From Roseovarius marisflavi (GTDB lineage: Bacteria > Pseudomonadota > Alphaproteobacteria > Rhodobacterales > Rhodobacteraceae): a stretch of DNA of 64,000 nt. Made by a program: the position numbers and the translations under genes. Below, piece by piece: positions 46,039 to 56,872 of this stretch. Position 1 is the stretch's first letter; every line of letters starts with the position of its first letter. The stretch is taken from NCBI RefSeq assembly GCF_900142625.1, contig NZ_FRBN01000006.1:1-64000 (forward strand), in the 5' to 3' direction. Below the pieces are notes generated by a model. That model was not told where the DNA came from and made no database searches. It saw only the letters and a program-made list of their open reading frames with translations.

Positions 46039-46365
46039 ATGAAACATGATTTTAACACTACAGGTCGGGCGGTCCTTGGGGATAGTGCTTTAGTGCCGCC
46101 AAACCGCTCGCTGACCGTAGATGTCGAGAAATATCAGGCTTTCCTTGATGGTTCCGGCATGACTGACGCGCAGAAAGAAGAGTTCTTGCAAGGGATGTGG
46201 AGCATCATCGTCAGCTTTGTTGAACTCGGTTTTGGGGTGCATCCGCTGCAAGAAGTCTGTGGAAAAACCGCTGAGATCGATCAACGGGATGCCAAAGATG
46301 CCTTCGATGAGGTATCTTCAGAGGAACCCGATGACAACGATAACACTAATGGATTCAGCGCCTAA
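46039..46365 (+). CDS. Conserved-type small protein beside the recombinase
   Basis: A 108-residue acidic protein. It has a central helical core (QAFLDGSGMTDAQKEEFLQ, WSIIVSFVELGFGVHPLQ) and a disordered Asp/Glu/Asn-rich tail. ATG 46039 is preceded by GTGGGAGAAG. It ends 18 bases before the serine recombinase and should be co-transcribed. Function unknown. A role as recombination directionality factor is possible but not shown. Confidence 0.7.
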   Translation: MKHDFNTTGRAVLGDSALVPPNRSLTVDVEKYQAFLDGSGMTDAQKEEFLQGMWSIIVSFVELGFGVHPLQEVCGKTAEIDQRDAKDAFDEVSSEEPDDNDNTNGFSA

Positions 46366-46383
46366 AGGCAGGCTGGAGGTAAG

Positions 46384-47996
<1,613 letters not shown>

Positions 47997-48082
47997 ATCA
48001 GTGTGGTCCCGAAGGACCTGTGCGCCGCTATCTAGGGAAAGCGGCGGGCGGGATCAAGAGGAAAATCCCGCCCATGCGTTTT

Positions 48083-48409
48083 TCACGACTCGGTGTCGTC
48101 TGATGCGACGTCGGCGATCTCGTCAAGCGAGACATCGTCGTCGTCGTCGTCATCCTCAAGGAGGTCGTCATCAAGATCGACATCCACGTCATCATCATCC
48201 AGCAGATCGGTGCTTTCATCCGCATCAGATGTTTTCAGCTTCTTGGTCTCGGCATCTTCGGCGTCGGGCGTCATCGACCGGGTTTTGCCGGTGGCAAGTT
48301 CAACCACTTCGCCCGTGTAGGGGCTGATGATCGGATTCTTGTTCAGGTCATAAAAGCGCTTCCCGGTTGTCGGGCAAAGACGCTTTACGCCCCATTCTTC
48401 TTTGGGCAT
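48083..48409 (-). CDS. TIGR02300 (FYDLN acid) family protein
   Basis: A 108-residue protein. The N-terminal KRLCPTTGKRFYDLNKNPIISPYTGEVVE is the family signature, followed by an extreme acidic tail with long Asp runs (about residues 70-95). Cytosolic, function unknown, restricted to alphaproteobacteria as far as I know. It lies just upstream of tRNA-Ala, its usual neighbour. Confidence 0.93.
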   Translation of the reverse strand: MPKEEWGVKRLCPTTGKRFYDLNKNPIISPYTGEVVELATGKTRSMTPDAEDAETKKLKTSDADESTDLLDDDDVDVDLDDDLLEDDDDDDDVSLDEIADVASDDTES

Positions 48410-48521
48410 TGGTGATCCCCTTTAAATCTCTGGTCTTGTCGACGGTCCGCGCCACCTGCCATAACAATGGTCAGCTGTCAAAGGCTTTAGTCGCCACGCA
48501 ACCCGCCAATCAGGAGGCCAT

Positions 48522-49214
48522 ATGGGCCATCACGTGCTTCCGGGCAACCCCCCAGTTGAACTTAGCCTGCGCCGATCCCCGCGTGCGCGGCGGATTTCGC
48601 TGCGTGTTTCCGGGCTGGATGGGCGGGTTACGCTTACTTTGCCGCGCGGCGTGCCCGAGGCCGAGGCGCTTGATTTTGCCCGCACCAAGGTTGATTGGCT
48701 GCGCGCTCAATTGGCGCAGCGTCCGGTCACGGTTGCCGTGACCCATGGGCTTGAACTTCCCCTTGAGGGCCAGGTGATGCGAATCGTCCAGGGAACGGGG
48801 CGGCGCGTGGTGTCCGATGGCACCACTTTGCATGTGCCGGGTGACCCGGATACGGCGGGCGCGCGGCTCGAAGGCTGGCTCAAGGCGCGGGCGCGTGACC
48901 GGCTGGCGGCGGCCTCGGATCACTACGCGGGGCTGCTGGGGCAAGGCTATAGCCGGATTACCCTGCGTGACACCCGTTCGCGGTGGGGGTCGTGTTCGTC
49001 TTCCGGCGCGCTTAGCTATTCCTGGCGGTTGATCATGGCCCCGCCCGAGGTGCTTGACTATGTCGCGGCGCATGAAGTGGCGCATCTGGCGGAAATGAAC
49101 CATTCGCCCGCCTTCTGGGCGGTCGTGTCGCGCCTGATGCCCGGCTATGGCACACAGCGCGCATGGCTGCGCCGTGAGGGTGGCGCGTTGCACCGCTATC
49201 GTTTCAATGATTGA
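48522..49214 (+). CDS. YgjP-type M48-like metallopeptidase
   Basis: A 230-residue protein of the YgjP/DUF45 family. The zinc motif AAHEVAHLAEMNHSPAFW gives His-Glu-x-x-His plus a downstream His. RDTRSRWGSCSSSGALSYSWRLIMAP before it is conserved in the family. The N-terminal half is a beta-rich domain. GGAGG lies just before ATG 48522. The substrate is unknown. Confidence 0.9.
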   Translation: MGHHVLPGNPPVELSLRRSPRARRISLRVSGLDGRVTLTLPRGVPEAEALDFARTKVDWLRAQLAQRPVTVAVTHGLELPLEGQVMRIVQGTGRRVVSDGTTLHVPGDPDTAGARLEGWLKARARDRLAAASDHYAGLLGQGYSRITLRDTRSRWGSCSSSGALSYSWRLIMAPPEVLDYVAAHEVAHLAEMNHSPAFWAVVSRLMPGYGTQRAWLRREGGALHRYRFND

Positions 49215-49227
49215 CCCCGCCGTTATT

Positions 49228-49237
49228 TGTGATCACA
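49228..49237. promoter_or_regulatory. Palindromic operator before the GntR gene
   Basis: TGTGATCACA is a perfect ten-base palindrome ending eight bases before the start codon at 49245. GntR/FCD regulators commonly bind GTGATCAC-like sites, so self-repression is inferred. The site overlaps where a ribosome binding site would be, and none is seen. Confidence 0.5.
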
Positions 49238-49244
49238 TAACGCC

Positions 49245-49892
49245 ATGCTTTTGACTCCGCGCCCCGATCCAACCCCATCGGCGCATGACCGCGTCTATCG
49301 CGGCCTGCGCACCCGGATCATGCATGGCGAAATTGCGCCGGGGCAGGCGATGACCTTGCGCGGCATCGGGGCCGAGTTCGGCGTTTCAATGACCCCTGCG
49401 CGCGAAGCGGTGCGCCGCCTGTCGGCCGAGGGCGCTCTGACGATCTCAAGCTCGGGACGGGTGAGTACGCCAGAGCTTAACAACGAGCGGATCGAAGAGC
49501 TGGCCGCGCTGCGCTCTTTGATCGAGGTTGAACTGGCAAGCCGCGCTCTGCCGCGCGCGCATATTGCGCTTATCGACCGGCTTCAGAGCATCAACGCGCG
49601 CGTCGCCGAAGATATCGCGCGCCAGGATGCGGTCTCTTATATTCGCCGCAATCTTGAATTTCACCGCACGCTCTATCTGCGCGCTCAGGCGCCCGCGATG
49701 CTGGCCATGGCCGAAACCGTCTGGCTTCAGCTTGGGCCGACCATGCGTGCCCTCTACGGGCGTCTGCGGCGCAAGGACCCGCCCCATCACCACCGCCTTA
49801 TCATTGCGGCGCTCAAGGCGGGCGACGAACCAAGCCTGCGCCTCGCCGTGCGCTCGGATGTGACGCAGGGCCTCAAGATGCTGCTCGGATAG
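49245..49892 (+). CDS. GntR family regulator (FCD type)
   Basis: A 215-residue protein. The N-terminal winged helix has VYRGLRTRIMHGEIAPGQAM, GAEFGVSMTPAREAVRRLSAEGAL. The C-terminal FCD-type helical domain has LRSLIEVELASRAL, NLEFHRTLYLRA and HHHRLIIAAL, where the Asp/His residues bind metal or ligand. It probably represses itself and perhaps the antiporter gene six bases downstream. The effector is unknown. Confidence 0.9.
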   Translation: MLLTPRPDPTPSAHDRVYRGLRTRIMHGEIAPGQAMTLRGIGAEFGVSMTPAREAVRRLSAEGALTISSSGRVSTPELNNERIEELAALRSLIEVELASRALPRAHIALIDRLQSINARVAEDIARQDAVSYIRRNLEFHRTLYLRAQAPAMLAMAETVWLQLGPTMRALYGRLRRKDPPHHHRLIIAALKAGDEPSLRLAVRSDVTQGLKMLLG

Positions 49893-49898
49893 CGCGGC

Positions 49899-51065
49899 AT
49901 GGATCACGCTACCCTGATGATCACGCTTGGCGCGCTGTTCCTTCTGGGGCTGGCCGCCGATACGGTGGGGCGCCGCACCAGCCTGCCACGGGTCACGCTT
50001 TTGCTGATCTGCGGGATTGTTGCGGGCGGCTCCGGCTTTGATCTTATCCCGCCCGAGGTGCGTGCGCTCTACGATTTCCTGTCGGTCATGGCGCTGACCA
50101 TGGTGGCGTTCCTGCTGGGAAGTTCGCTGACCGGCAAGGCGCTCAAACGCCATGGAGAAGCGATTTTCGTGGTCTCGCTGGCGATCGTGCTGGCGACGGT
50201 TCTCGGGGTCACACTCGGGCTGTGGCTGATTGGCGTGCCCTTGCCCGTCGCTTTGCTCTTGGGGGCGATCGCCTCGGCCACGGATCCGGCGGCGACACAG
50301 GATGCGATCCGTCAATCCGGCTCCAAGGGGCCGTTCGTGGACAAGATTCGCGGCATTGTCGCCATCGACGATGCCTGGGGCCTTCTGGCATTTTCGCTGG
50401 CTGTGGTTTTTGCCCAGATGCTTGGCGGCGACGGCCATACCACCGCCCTGTCAGAGGCGCTCTGGGAAATCGGCGGCGCGGTTGGCCTTGGCGCGCTGAT
50501 CGGGTTGCCTGCGGCCTATCTGACCGGGCGGCTCAGCAAAGGCGAGCCGCTTCAGACCGAGGCGATAGGCATCGTGTTTCTCACCGCCGGGCTGGCGATT
50601 TGGGCCGGGGTGTCTTTTCTGATCGCCGGCATGGTCGCCGGCGCGATCATCGCCAATCTGGCGCGCCACCATGGTCGCGCCTTTCACGAGATCGAGCATG
50701 TGCAATGGCCCTTCATGGTGCTGTTCTTCCTGCTCGCGGGCGCGCGGCTTGAACTCGGCCTTCTGGCTGAAATCGGCCTGCTTGGCCTTGCCTTCATTGC
50801 CCTGCGCACCGGCGCTCGGGCGGCTGGGGGTTGGATCGGCGGCGCGATGTCGGGCGTGCCTCCGGCCGAGCGCAACTGGTTCGGCGCGGCGCTCTTGCCA
50901 CAGGCGGGGGTTGCTGTCGGCATGGCGCTTGTGGCGGCGCGCGAATTCCCGGAATACGGCGAGATGATCCTCACCCTGACCATCGGCACCACGGTCCTGT
51001 TTGAACTCATCGGCCCGCTGATGACCACCCTTGCGATCCGCCGGGTGCAAAAAAGCCCCGATTGA
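49899..51065 (+). CDS. Cation:proton antiporter
   Basis: A 388-residue membrane protein with about twelve hydrophobic segments. The motif SATDPAATQDAI and the later VAIDDAWGLLAFSLAVVF carry the paired aspartates of the CPA family. It exchanges Na+ or K+ for protons across the inner membrane; the ion cannot be told. It follows the GntR gene by six bases. The stop codon overlaps a terminator-like stem. Confidence 0.88.
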   Translation: MDHATLMITLGALFLLGLAADTVGRRTSLPRVTLLLICGIVAGGSGFDLIPPEVRALYDFLSVMALTMVAFLLGSSLTGKALKRHGEAIFVVSLAIVLATVLGVTLGLWLIGVPLPVALLLGAIASATDPAATQDAIRQSGSKGPFVDKIRGIVAIDDAWGLLAFSLAVVFAQMLGGDGHTTALSEALWEIGGAVGLGALIGLPAAYLTGRLSKGEPLQTEAIGIVFLTAGLAIWAGVSFLIAGMVAGAIIANLARHHGRAFHEIEHVQWPFMVLFFLLAGARLELGLLAEIGLLGLAFIALRTGARAAGGWIGGAMSGVPPAERNWFGAALLPQAGVAVGMALVAAREFPEYGEMILTLTIGTTVLFELIGPLMTTLAIRRVQKSPD

Positions 51066-51074
51066 AACCGGGGC
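51055..51074. terminator. Terminator hairpin between antiporter and accA
   Basis: GCCCCG (51055-51060) pairs with CGGGGC (51069-51074), preceded by AAAAAA and followed by CTTGCGTTTCTT. The A-run on the left and the T-rich right suit both strands, fitting convergent genes. The antiporter stop codon lies in the loop. Confidence 0.65.
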
Positions 51075-51159
51075 CTTGCGTTTCTTCTTGCCTTAAATAT
51101 CCCCGCCGGAGGCACCCGCACTCTTCGCGCGCGCGCCGCTTGCGATGGCGCGCCCCCGC

Positions 51160-52122
51160 TTACGCGGCAAGCCCCTTCGAGCCGATCTTGAGAAACTTCT
51201 CGCGCCGGTCCTTGATCAGGGCCGCGCGGTCCTTTTTCGCCAATTCATCCAGCATAGCGCTGATCGCCTTGCCCACTGCCGCAATCGTGGTGTCGCGGTC
51301 GCGATGCGCGCCGCCAAGTGGTTCGTCAATGATGCGATCCGCGACGCCAAGCTTGATCAGGTCCTGCGCCGTCAGGCGCAGCGCCTCGGCCGCTTCGCGC
51401 ATCTTCTCGGAATCCTTCCACAGGATACTCGCACAGCCTTCGGGCGAAATCACCGAATAGACCGAATGATCCAGCATCGCCACGCGGTTGGCCGAGGCAA
51501 AGGCCACCGCCCCGCCAGAGCCGCCTTCGCCGATGATCACGCTGATCAAAGGCACGCCGATCTTGAGACAGGTTTCGGTCGCGCGGGCAATCGCCTCGGC
51601 CTGGCCGCGCTCTTCGGCGCCCTTGCCGGGATAGGCGCCGGGCGTGTCCACAAGCGTAACGACCGGCAGGCCGAACCGGTCCGCCATCTCCATAAGGCGC
51701 ACCGCCTTGCGATAGCCTTCGGGCCGGGCCATGCCGAAATTGCGGGCAATCCGGCTTTTGGTGTCATTGCCCTTTTCATGGCCGATCACCATCACCGGGC
51801 GATCGCCAAGCCGCGCCAGGCCGCCCATCACCGCGTCATCCTCGCCAAAGGCGCGATCGCCCGCCAGAGGGGTGTATTCAGTAAACAACGTCTCGATATA
51901 GTCGCGGCAATGCGGGCGGTCGGGGTGACGCGCCACCTGGCATTTGCGCCAGGGCGTGAGGTTCTTGTAAAGATCGCGCAGCAAATCCGCAGCCTTGCGG
52001 TCAAGCGCGCCGGCCTCGGCCTCGACATTCATTTCGGAATTGGCCCGCGCCATCGCGCGCAGCTCTTCAGCCTTGCCTTCAATCTCGGCGAGGGGCTTTT
52101 CGAAGTCGAGGTAATTGGTCAT
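51160..52122 (-). CDS. accA: Acetyl-CoA carboxylase carboxyltransferase subunit alpha
   Basis: A 320-residue protein. It starts [21 protein letters not shown] and has [37 protein letters not shown] and [17 protein letters not shown], AccA signatures. With AccD it transfers the carboxyl group from biotin to acetyl-CoA, the first step of fatty acid synthesis. accD is 4 kb away at 55862. Confidence 0.96.
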   Translation of the reverse strand: MTNYLDFEKPLAEIEGKAEELRAMARANSEMNVEAEAGALDRKAADLLRDLYKNLTPWRKCQVARHPDRPHCRDYIETLFTEYTPLAGDRAFGEDDAVMGGLARLGDRPVMVIGHEKGNDTKSRIARNFGMARPEGYRKAVRLMEMADRFGLPVVTLVDTPGAYPGKGAEERGQAEAIARATETCLKIGVPLISVIIGEGGSGGAVAFASANRVAMLDHSVYSVISPEGCASILWKDSEKMREAAEALRLTAQDLIKLGVADRIIDEPLGGAHRDRDTTIAAVGKAISAMLDELAKKDRAALIKDRREKFLKIGSKGLAA

Positions 52123-52177
52123 CGCTTACTCCACGGTTGCCGTTGCGATATATGGCGGTGCGGCGGGTGATTTGCAA

Positions 52178-52795
52178 TCATAACCGCGCCAATCCGACCC
52201 GAAGCGCCAGTTCCGGCGAGGATAAAACCGCAACACCCAGATCCTCCAACATCGGCGCCGCCCCCGCCATCGAGGCCTGCGCCAGAACGATTGCGCCAAG
52301 ATCGGGCATCTGCACCGCCTGTTTGAGAATCGCGAGCGCAAGCGCCTTTGCAAAATCCGCCAGCTTGGCCTCGGCAAAAAGCGGCCAAAGCGCGGGCAGG
52401 GGCAGCGGGACAAGCGGGCCGGGATGATTGGCCGCCGTCATCGCATCCTGCAACAGGGCAAGGCTTGGCGCGCGGGTGCTCTCCAGGCAATAGACCATCA
52501 GAATTGCGCCTTTTGTCTCGGCGGCGGCCTGCATCATCGGCCAGTCAACGCGGATCGCGCCCGCCCGCGCCGCAGCCGGGCCGATGGTTGTGCAGGTGCA
52601 GATCACCGGCCCCGGCGCGGCCTTGATCATCGTGGTAATCTCGGCGTCTAGGGCGGCGTCAATGCCATCCTGTGCCCGCTCAAGAAAATCGGGGCGCACG
52701 ACGTGCTCAAGACGCATGCCCGGCGCGATCTTGTCGCGCAAGCGGTCAAAACTGGCACGATGCGCCTCGGCCGTATGCAAAAGGGTCAGGGTCAT
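52178..52795 (-). CDS. Asp/Glu/hydantoin racemase family protein
   Basis: A 205-residue protein. VICTCTTIGPAA near residue 65 has the first cysteine position, and AIVLAQASMAGAAPMLEDLGVAVLSSPELAL near 165 is the second half. The second usual catalytic cysteine is replaced in AQASM, so racemase activity is doubtful. ATG 52795 is the start of family similarity; the frame continues upstream into lysE. It lies 20 bases after the LysE gene. Confidence 0.7.
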   Translation of the reverse strand: MTLTLLHTAEAHRASFDRLRDKIAPGMRLEHVVRPDFLERAQDGIDAALDAEITTMIKAAPGPVICTCTTIGPAAARAGAIRVDWPMMQAAAETKGAILMVYCLESTRAPSLALLQDAMTAANHPGPLVPLPLPALWPLFAEAKLADFAKALALAILKQAVQMPDLGAIVLAQASMAGAAPMLEDLGVAVLSSPELALRVGLARL

Positions 52796-52815
52796 GTCGG
52801 GGCTTTCGCGGCGGG

Positions 52816-53415
52816 TCACTGTGCCGGAAATAGCACGGGGATCAGGGTGGTGACCAGCAATCCGGCCATGATCCAGTTGAACATCCGCAGGCGCGCCGGG
52901 CTTTTGAGAAACCGGCGCATCTGTTGGCCGAGCACGGTCCAGCTTGTGGTGCTGATCCCCGACACAAGCACATAAATGCCCGCCACCCAGAGCACCGCCA
53001 CAAGATCGCGGCCCCCGGCATATAGCGTGACCGCAGACAGGGCCATGCTCCAGGCCTTGGGGTTGACCCACTGAAACGCCGCAGATTGCAGGAACGTCAG
53101 CGGGCGACCCTCGCTTGTGGCTTCCTTGGGCGGGGCGGCGTTGGCGATTTTCCACGCCAGATAAAGCAGATAGGCGACCGACACGAGCTTGAGGATGACA
53201 TAGCTCGTCGGCCAGAGGTCAAAAACCTGCATCACCCCGATGCCGACCAGAAACACCATCGTCGGAAACCCGAGCCCGATGCCAAGCATATGCGGCACGC
53301 TCCGGCGAAACCCGAAATTCGCGCCCGAACTCATCAGCATAAGGTTGTTCGGCCCCGGCGTGATCACCGTGACAAAGGCAAAGCCGACGAGGGCGGTCAA
53401 GAGATCAAGGGTCAT
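52816..53415 (-). CDS. LysE/RhtB family exporter
   Basis: A 199-residue membrane protein with about six hydrophobic segments. FVTVITPGPNNLMLMSSGANFGFRRS (in part, residues about 14-40) is the LysE/RhtB signature. QWVNPKAWSMALS follows in the middle. It exports amino acids or related molecules. ATG 53415 is chosen over an upstream frame without similarity. It probably shares a transcript with the racemase-like gene. Confidence 0.9.
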   Translation of the reverse strand: MTLDLLTALVGFAFVTVITPGPNNLMLMSSGANFGFRRSVPHMLGIGLGFPTMVFLVGIGVMQVFDLWPTSYVILKLVSVAYLLYLAWKIANAAPPKEATSEGRPLTFLQSAAFQWVNPKAWSMALSAVTLYAGGRDLVAVLWVAGIYVLVSGISTTSWTVLGQQMRRFLKSPARLRMFNWIMAGLLVTTLIPVLFPAQ

Positions 53416-53634
53416 CACGGCAATCCTGTGCGAAGGCCTGCCCATCTGGAGGGCGTTTGAGGGCGAGGGTAAAACCGCTCTGCACCCAAATGCGCCGATG
53501 AACAAGAGTGACGCCCCGAGATTTCAGGCAAAGCGGACCACGGCACAGCGGATCGAGGCCATTTCAAAATGAAAGGGGGCCGTTGGTTCGGCCCCTCAGT
53601 CATTCCTGCCACGTATTCGGGTAACCCTTGTTGC

Positions 53635-54294
53635 CTAAAGGTTCGGGAGGGTGAGAACCTGCCCGACGGTCAATCTGTCCGCATCCGCCAGCGTCTCGCG
53701 ATTGGCGCTCAGGACGTTGGCCTGAGCATCGGTGCGCCCGTAAAACCGATAGGCGATCGAGGCGAGGCTGTCGCCGGAGCTGACGATATAGGTCTGGATT
53801 TCGGGGGCGGTATGGGCGGACTCTGAGAGGGTGGCGAGCAACAACGCGGTGTCGACCTGCCCTTCGGCGGTCACCAGCGATTTTGGCGCCTCGACACGGC
53901 CCTTTTTGGCGGCGTCATTGACCAGCGCGTGAATATAGCTTTCCGACTGGCCCTGACGCAGGGCCCGGATGATCAGCGCCTCAAGATCGCTCGGTGCGCC
54001 GGGGAGTGTGGGGGACATGGCGGGTGCTGCCGCAGTTTGCGGCACTTCAATGCGTGCCGTGGCCTCTTTCGACCGCACGATACGCGGCGCTTCAGGCGCA
54101 GGTGCGACGGCTTCGGGCTCTGTTGGTACAGGTGCGAGCGCCGCAAGGCTCGACAGGTCGGTGTCGGCACGGGTCACATCGGCGACATTCGGCGCCGCAA
54201 GATCGGCAGAGCGACGCGGTTTGCTTGGTTGAACAAGGATCAGCGCGATAGTGACAGCAAAGAAAGCGGAAACGATCAGGAAAACACGTATCAT
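53635..54294 (-). CDS. Membrane-anchored LysM protein
   Basis: A 219-residue protein with one N-terminal membrane segment (about 4-22), a Pro/Ala-rich periplasmic linker (about 50-95), a helical middle, and a C-terminal LysM domain: TYIVSSGDSLASIAYRFYG and ADRLTVGQVLTLPNL. LysM binds peptidoglycan, so it is placed in the periplasm at the inner membrane. Function unknown. The 296 bases upstream to folC show no gene. Confidence 0.85.
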   Translation of the reverse strand: MIRVFLIVSAFFAVTIALILVQPSKPRRSADLAAPNVADVTRADTDLSSLAALAPVPTEPEAVAPAPEAPRIVRSKEATARIEVPQTAAAPAMSPTLPGAPSDLEALIIRALRQGQSESYIHALVNDAAKKGRVEAPKSLVTAEGQVDTALLLATLSESAHTAPEIQTYIVSSGDSLASIAYRFYGRTDAQANVLSANRETLADADRLTVGQVLTLPNL

Positions 54295-54590
54295 TTTAAA
54301 TACCCTTCAATACCATACGTCGAAGGGGCCTGCCCGGTTGGGCACGGGCCTGCGAAGGTCGAAATATGGCCCTTAGCATGCGCAAACACCGCGCGTCCCC
54401 CAAGTGTTTAACCGCCGACCTTTTGGGGCCGTGCCGATCAAGTGGCCCAGATATAGTCGAAAGAGGACGAATCGGTCAACATAAAGTGATTCGGTCCGTG
54501 GTAACTTTTGGATTTTGCAATCTTTAATTGCGAGGTGGGATTGGGGTTCCCGTATTTGGGCATTTTAGTCCCGTGAAACCTGCCAGTCCG

Positions 54591-55865
54591 CTAGCCATTT
54601 TCACGCAGAATTCCACCGGCAAGATAGAGCGATCCACAGATCAGGATGCGCGCTTTTGGTGTGTGGGCGACAATCGCACGCACAGCATCAAGCGCGCTCT
54701 CTGCGGTGCTGGCGGCAAGGCCGACGCCTGCGGCTGCGCGGGCGGTCTCTTCGGCGGGCAGGGTATTGGCCTCGCCGGGGATCGACAGCGCTGTCAGGCT
54801 TGTGGCCTCGGCCGCGAGTGGCGCGAGGTAGCCGGAAATGTCCTTGGTGTTGAGCATGCCACAGATCAGATGCGTCGGCCGTTTCGCCAGACCGGCAAGA
54901 TGCGCGCCAAGCGCAAGACCCGCTGCCGGGTTATGCCCGCCGTCAAGCCACAACTCGGCCTCGGGGGCGGCCTCGACCAGCGGGCCGGTCGTAAGGCGCT
55001 GCATCCGTGCAGGCCAGAACGCCGAGGTGACGGCGGCCTCAAGCGCCGCGTCGCCCATCTCAAGGTGGCGCAGCGCGGCAAGGGCGGCGCCGGCATTGTC
55101 GATCTGATGCGCGCCGGGCAGGTTGGGAAGCGACAGGTCGCGCAAGCCGGTTTCGTCCTGAAAGACAAGGCGGCCACGCTCAACGCTGACGTGCCAATGC
55201 TGGCCCTGCGCGATAAGGGGCGCGCCAAGACGGCGGGCGGTGGCCTCGATCACCTGCATCGCCTCATCCTCTTGCGGGCCGACAACGCAGGGCACGCCAC
55301 GCTTGAGAATGCCGGCCTTTTCGCCCGCGATCTTGGCCAGCGTGTTGCCGAGGTACTGCTCGTGATCGATCGAGATCGGCGTGATGATCGTCAGCGCGGG
55401 CTTTGCCACCACATTGGTGCAATCAAGCCGCCCGCCAAGTCCGGTTTCAAGCAGGGTAAAATCAGCAGGCGTGCGCGCCATGGCAAGGATCGCGGCGCAG
55501 GTGGTGATCTCGAAATAGGTGATCTGCTCGCCGTTGTTGGCGGCGTAGCACTCATCCAGAACCTCGGTCAGGTGGTCCTCGGAAATCAACGTGCCCGCAA
55601 GCCGAATACGTTCGTGAAACCGCGCCAGATGCGGCGAGGTATAGGCATGCACGCGCTTGCCTGCGGCCTCAAGCCCGGCGCGGATCATCGCCTGGGTGCT
55701 GCCCTTGCCATTGGTGCCAGCCAGATGGATCACCGGAGGCAGATCGTTTTGCGGATTGCCAAGCGCGTCCAAAAGACGCCAGACCCGATCAAGCGTGAGG
55801 TCGATGATCTTGGGATGCAGGGCCATCATCCGTTCAAGAATGGCGTCGGATGTGGGGGCGGTCAT
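54591..55865 (-). CDS. folC: Folylpolyglutamate/dihydrofolate synthase
   Basis: A 424-residue protein with [22 protein letters not shown] (P-loop, near 47), [32 protein letters not shown] and [12 protein letters not shown], hallmarks of FolC. It adds glutamate to dihydropteroate and to folates. Its start overlaps the accD stop (ATGA), the usual accD-folC arrangement. Confidence 0.96.
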   Translation of the reverse strand: MTAPTSDAILERMMALHPKIIDLTLDRVWRLLDALGNPQNDLPPVIHLAGTNGKGSTQAMIRAGLEAAGKRVHAYTSPHLARFHERIRLAGTLISEDHLTEVLDECYAANNGEQITYFEITTCAAILAMARTPADFTLLETGLGGRLDCTNVVAKPALTIITPISIDHEQYLGNTLAKIAGEKAGILKRGVPCVVGPQEDEAMQVIEATARRLGAPLIAQGQHWHVSVERGRLVFQDETGLRDLSLPNLPGAHQIDNAGAALAALRHLEMGDAALEAAVTSAFWPARMQRLTTGPLVEAAPEAELWLDGGHNPAAGLALGAHLAGLAKRPTHLICGMLNTKDISGYLAPLAAEATSLTALSIPGEANTLPAEETARAAAGVGLAASTAESALDAVRAIVAHTPKARILICGSLYLAGGILRENG

Positions 55866-56812
55866 TTTTTGGCGGGTTTCTCGTTGGGCAGCGTCTCAGC
55901 CTTGACCGGCTGCGGTGCGGGGGGGCTTGCCTCGGGTGCGGGCAGATCGCCACGCACGGCGGGCGGCATTCCCATCAGCATGCGGATGATGGTGATCAGC
56001 TCGTCGCGCATCTCGGTGCGCGGGGTCACACGATCAAGCATGCCATGTTCAAGCAGGTATTCGGCGCGCTGAAACCCGTCGGGCAGCTTTTCGCGGATCG
56101 TCTGTTCGATCACCCGCGGCCCGGCAAAGCAGATAAGCGCGCCCGGCTCGGCAATATGCACATCGCCGAGCATCGCATAGGAGGCGGTCACGCCGCCGGT
56201 GGTCGGATGGGTCAGCACGACGATATAGGGCAGACCCGCCTCGCGCAGCATTTGCACCGCAACGGTGGTGCGCGGCATCTGCATGAGGCTGAGGATGCCT
56301 TCTTGCATGCGCGCGCCACCCGCCGCCGAGAACAGGATCAGCGGGCGCTTGAGTTTGACCGCCGTTTCAGCGGCGGCAATGATCGCATTGCCCACATACA
56401 TGCCCATCGAGCCGGCCATAAAGCTGAAATCCTGAGCGGCGGCGACAATCGGCGTGCGGCCAATCTCGCCGGTGGCGACAAGCATCGCCTCTTTCTCGCC
56501 GGTGGTCTTTTGCGCGGTGCGCAGGCGGTCGGGGTATTTCTTCTGGTCGCGAAACTGAAGCGGGTCGGGGTTTGGCAGGGGCACGTCCACTTCCGAAAAC
56601 ACGCCGCCGTCAAACAGCCCGGCAAAGCGCTCGCGTGGGGTGATCGGCATGTGATTGCCGCAACTGGTGCAAACGTTCAGGTTGCCGCTCAGCTCGCGGT
56701 GAAACAGCATGGTGCCGCAGTCGTCGCATTTGGACCACAGGTTTTCGGGCACTTCGCGGCGCGAGAAGATCGAATTGATCCTTGGGCGCACGTAATTGGT
56801 GATCCAGTTCAT
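55862..56812 (-). CDS. accD: Acetyl-CoA carboxylase carboxyltransferase subunit beta
   Basis: A 316-residue protein. The N-terminal zinc finger is [20 protein letters not shown] with a further [52 protein letters not shown] and [16 protein letters not shown] follow. It is the partner of AccA. The C-terminal 30 residues are Pro/Ala/Lys-rich. First gene of the accD-folC pair. Confidence 0.96.
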   Translation of the reverse strand: MNWITNYVRPRINSIFSRREVPENLWSKCDDCGTMLFHRELSGNLNVCTSCGNHMPITPRERFAGLFDGGVFSEVDVPLPNPDPLQFRDQKKYPDRLRTAQKTTGEKEAMLVATGEIGRTPIVAAAQDFSFMAGSMGMYVGNAIIAAAETAVKLKRPLILFSAAGGARMQEGILSLMQMPRTTVAVQMLREAGLPYIVVLTHPTTGGVTASYAMLGDVHIAEPGALICFAGPRVIEQTIREKLPDGFQRAEYLLEHGMLDRVTPRTEMRDELITIIRMLMGMPPAVRGDLPAPEASPPAPQPVKAETLPNEKPAKK

Positions 56813-56872
56813 CGGGCCGGTCCCTCAGTTGCGTTTCGCCCCTGAGATAAGCGGGGCAGAGAGGAAATGCAA

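Noticed and set aside
54528..56072. 514-codon plus-strand frame opposite folC and accD
   Set aside because: It is antisense to two clear genes, a usual effect of GC-rich codon use.
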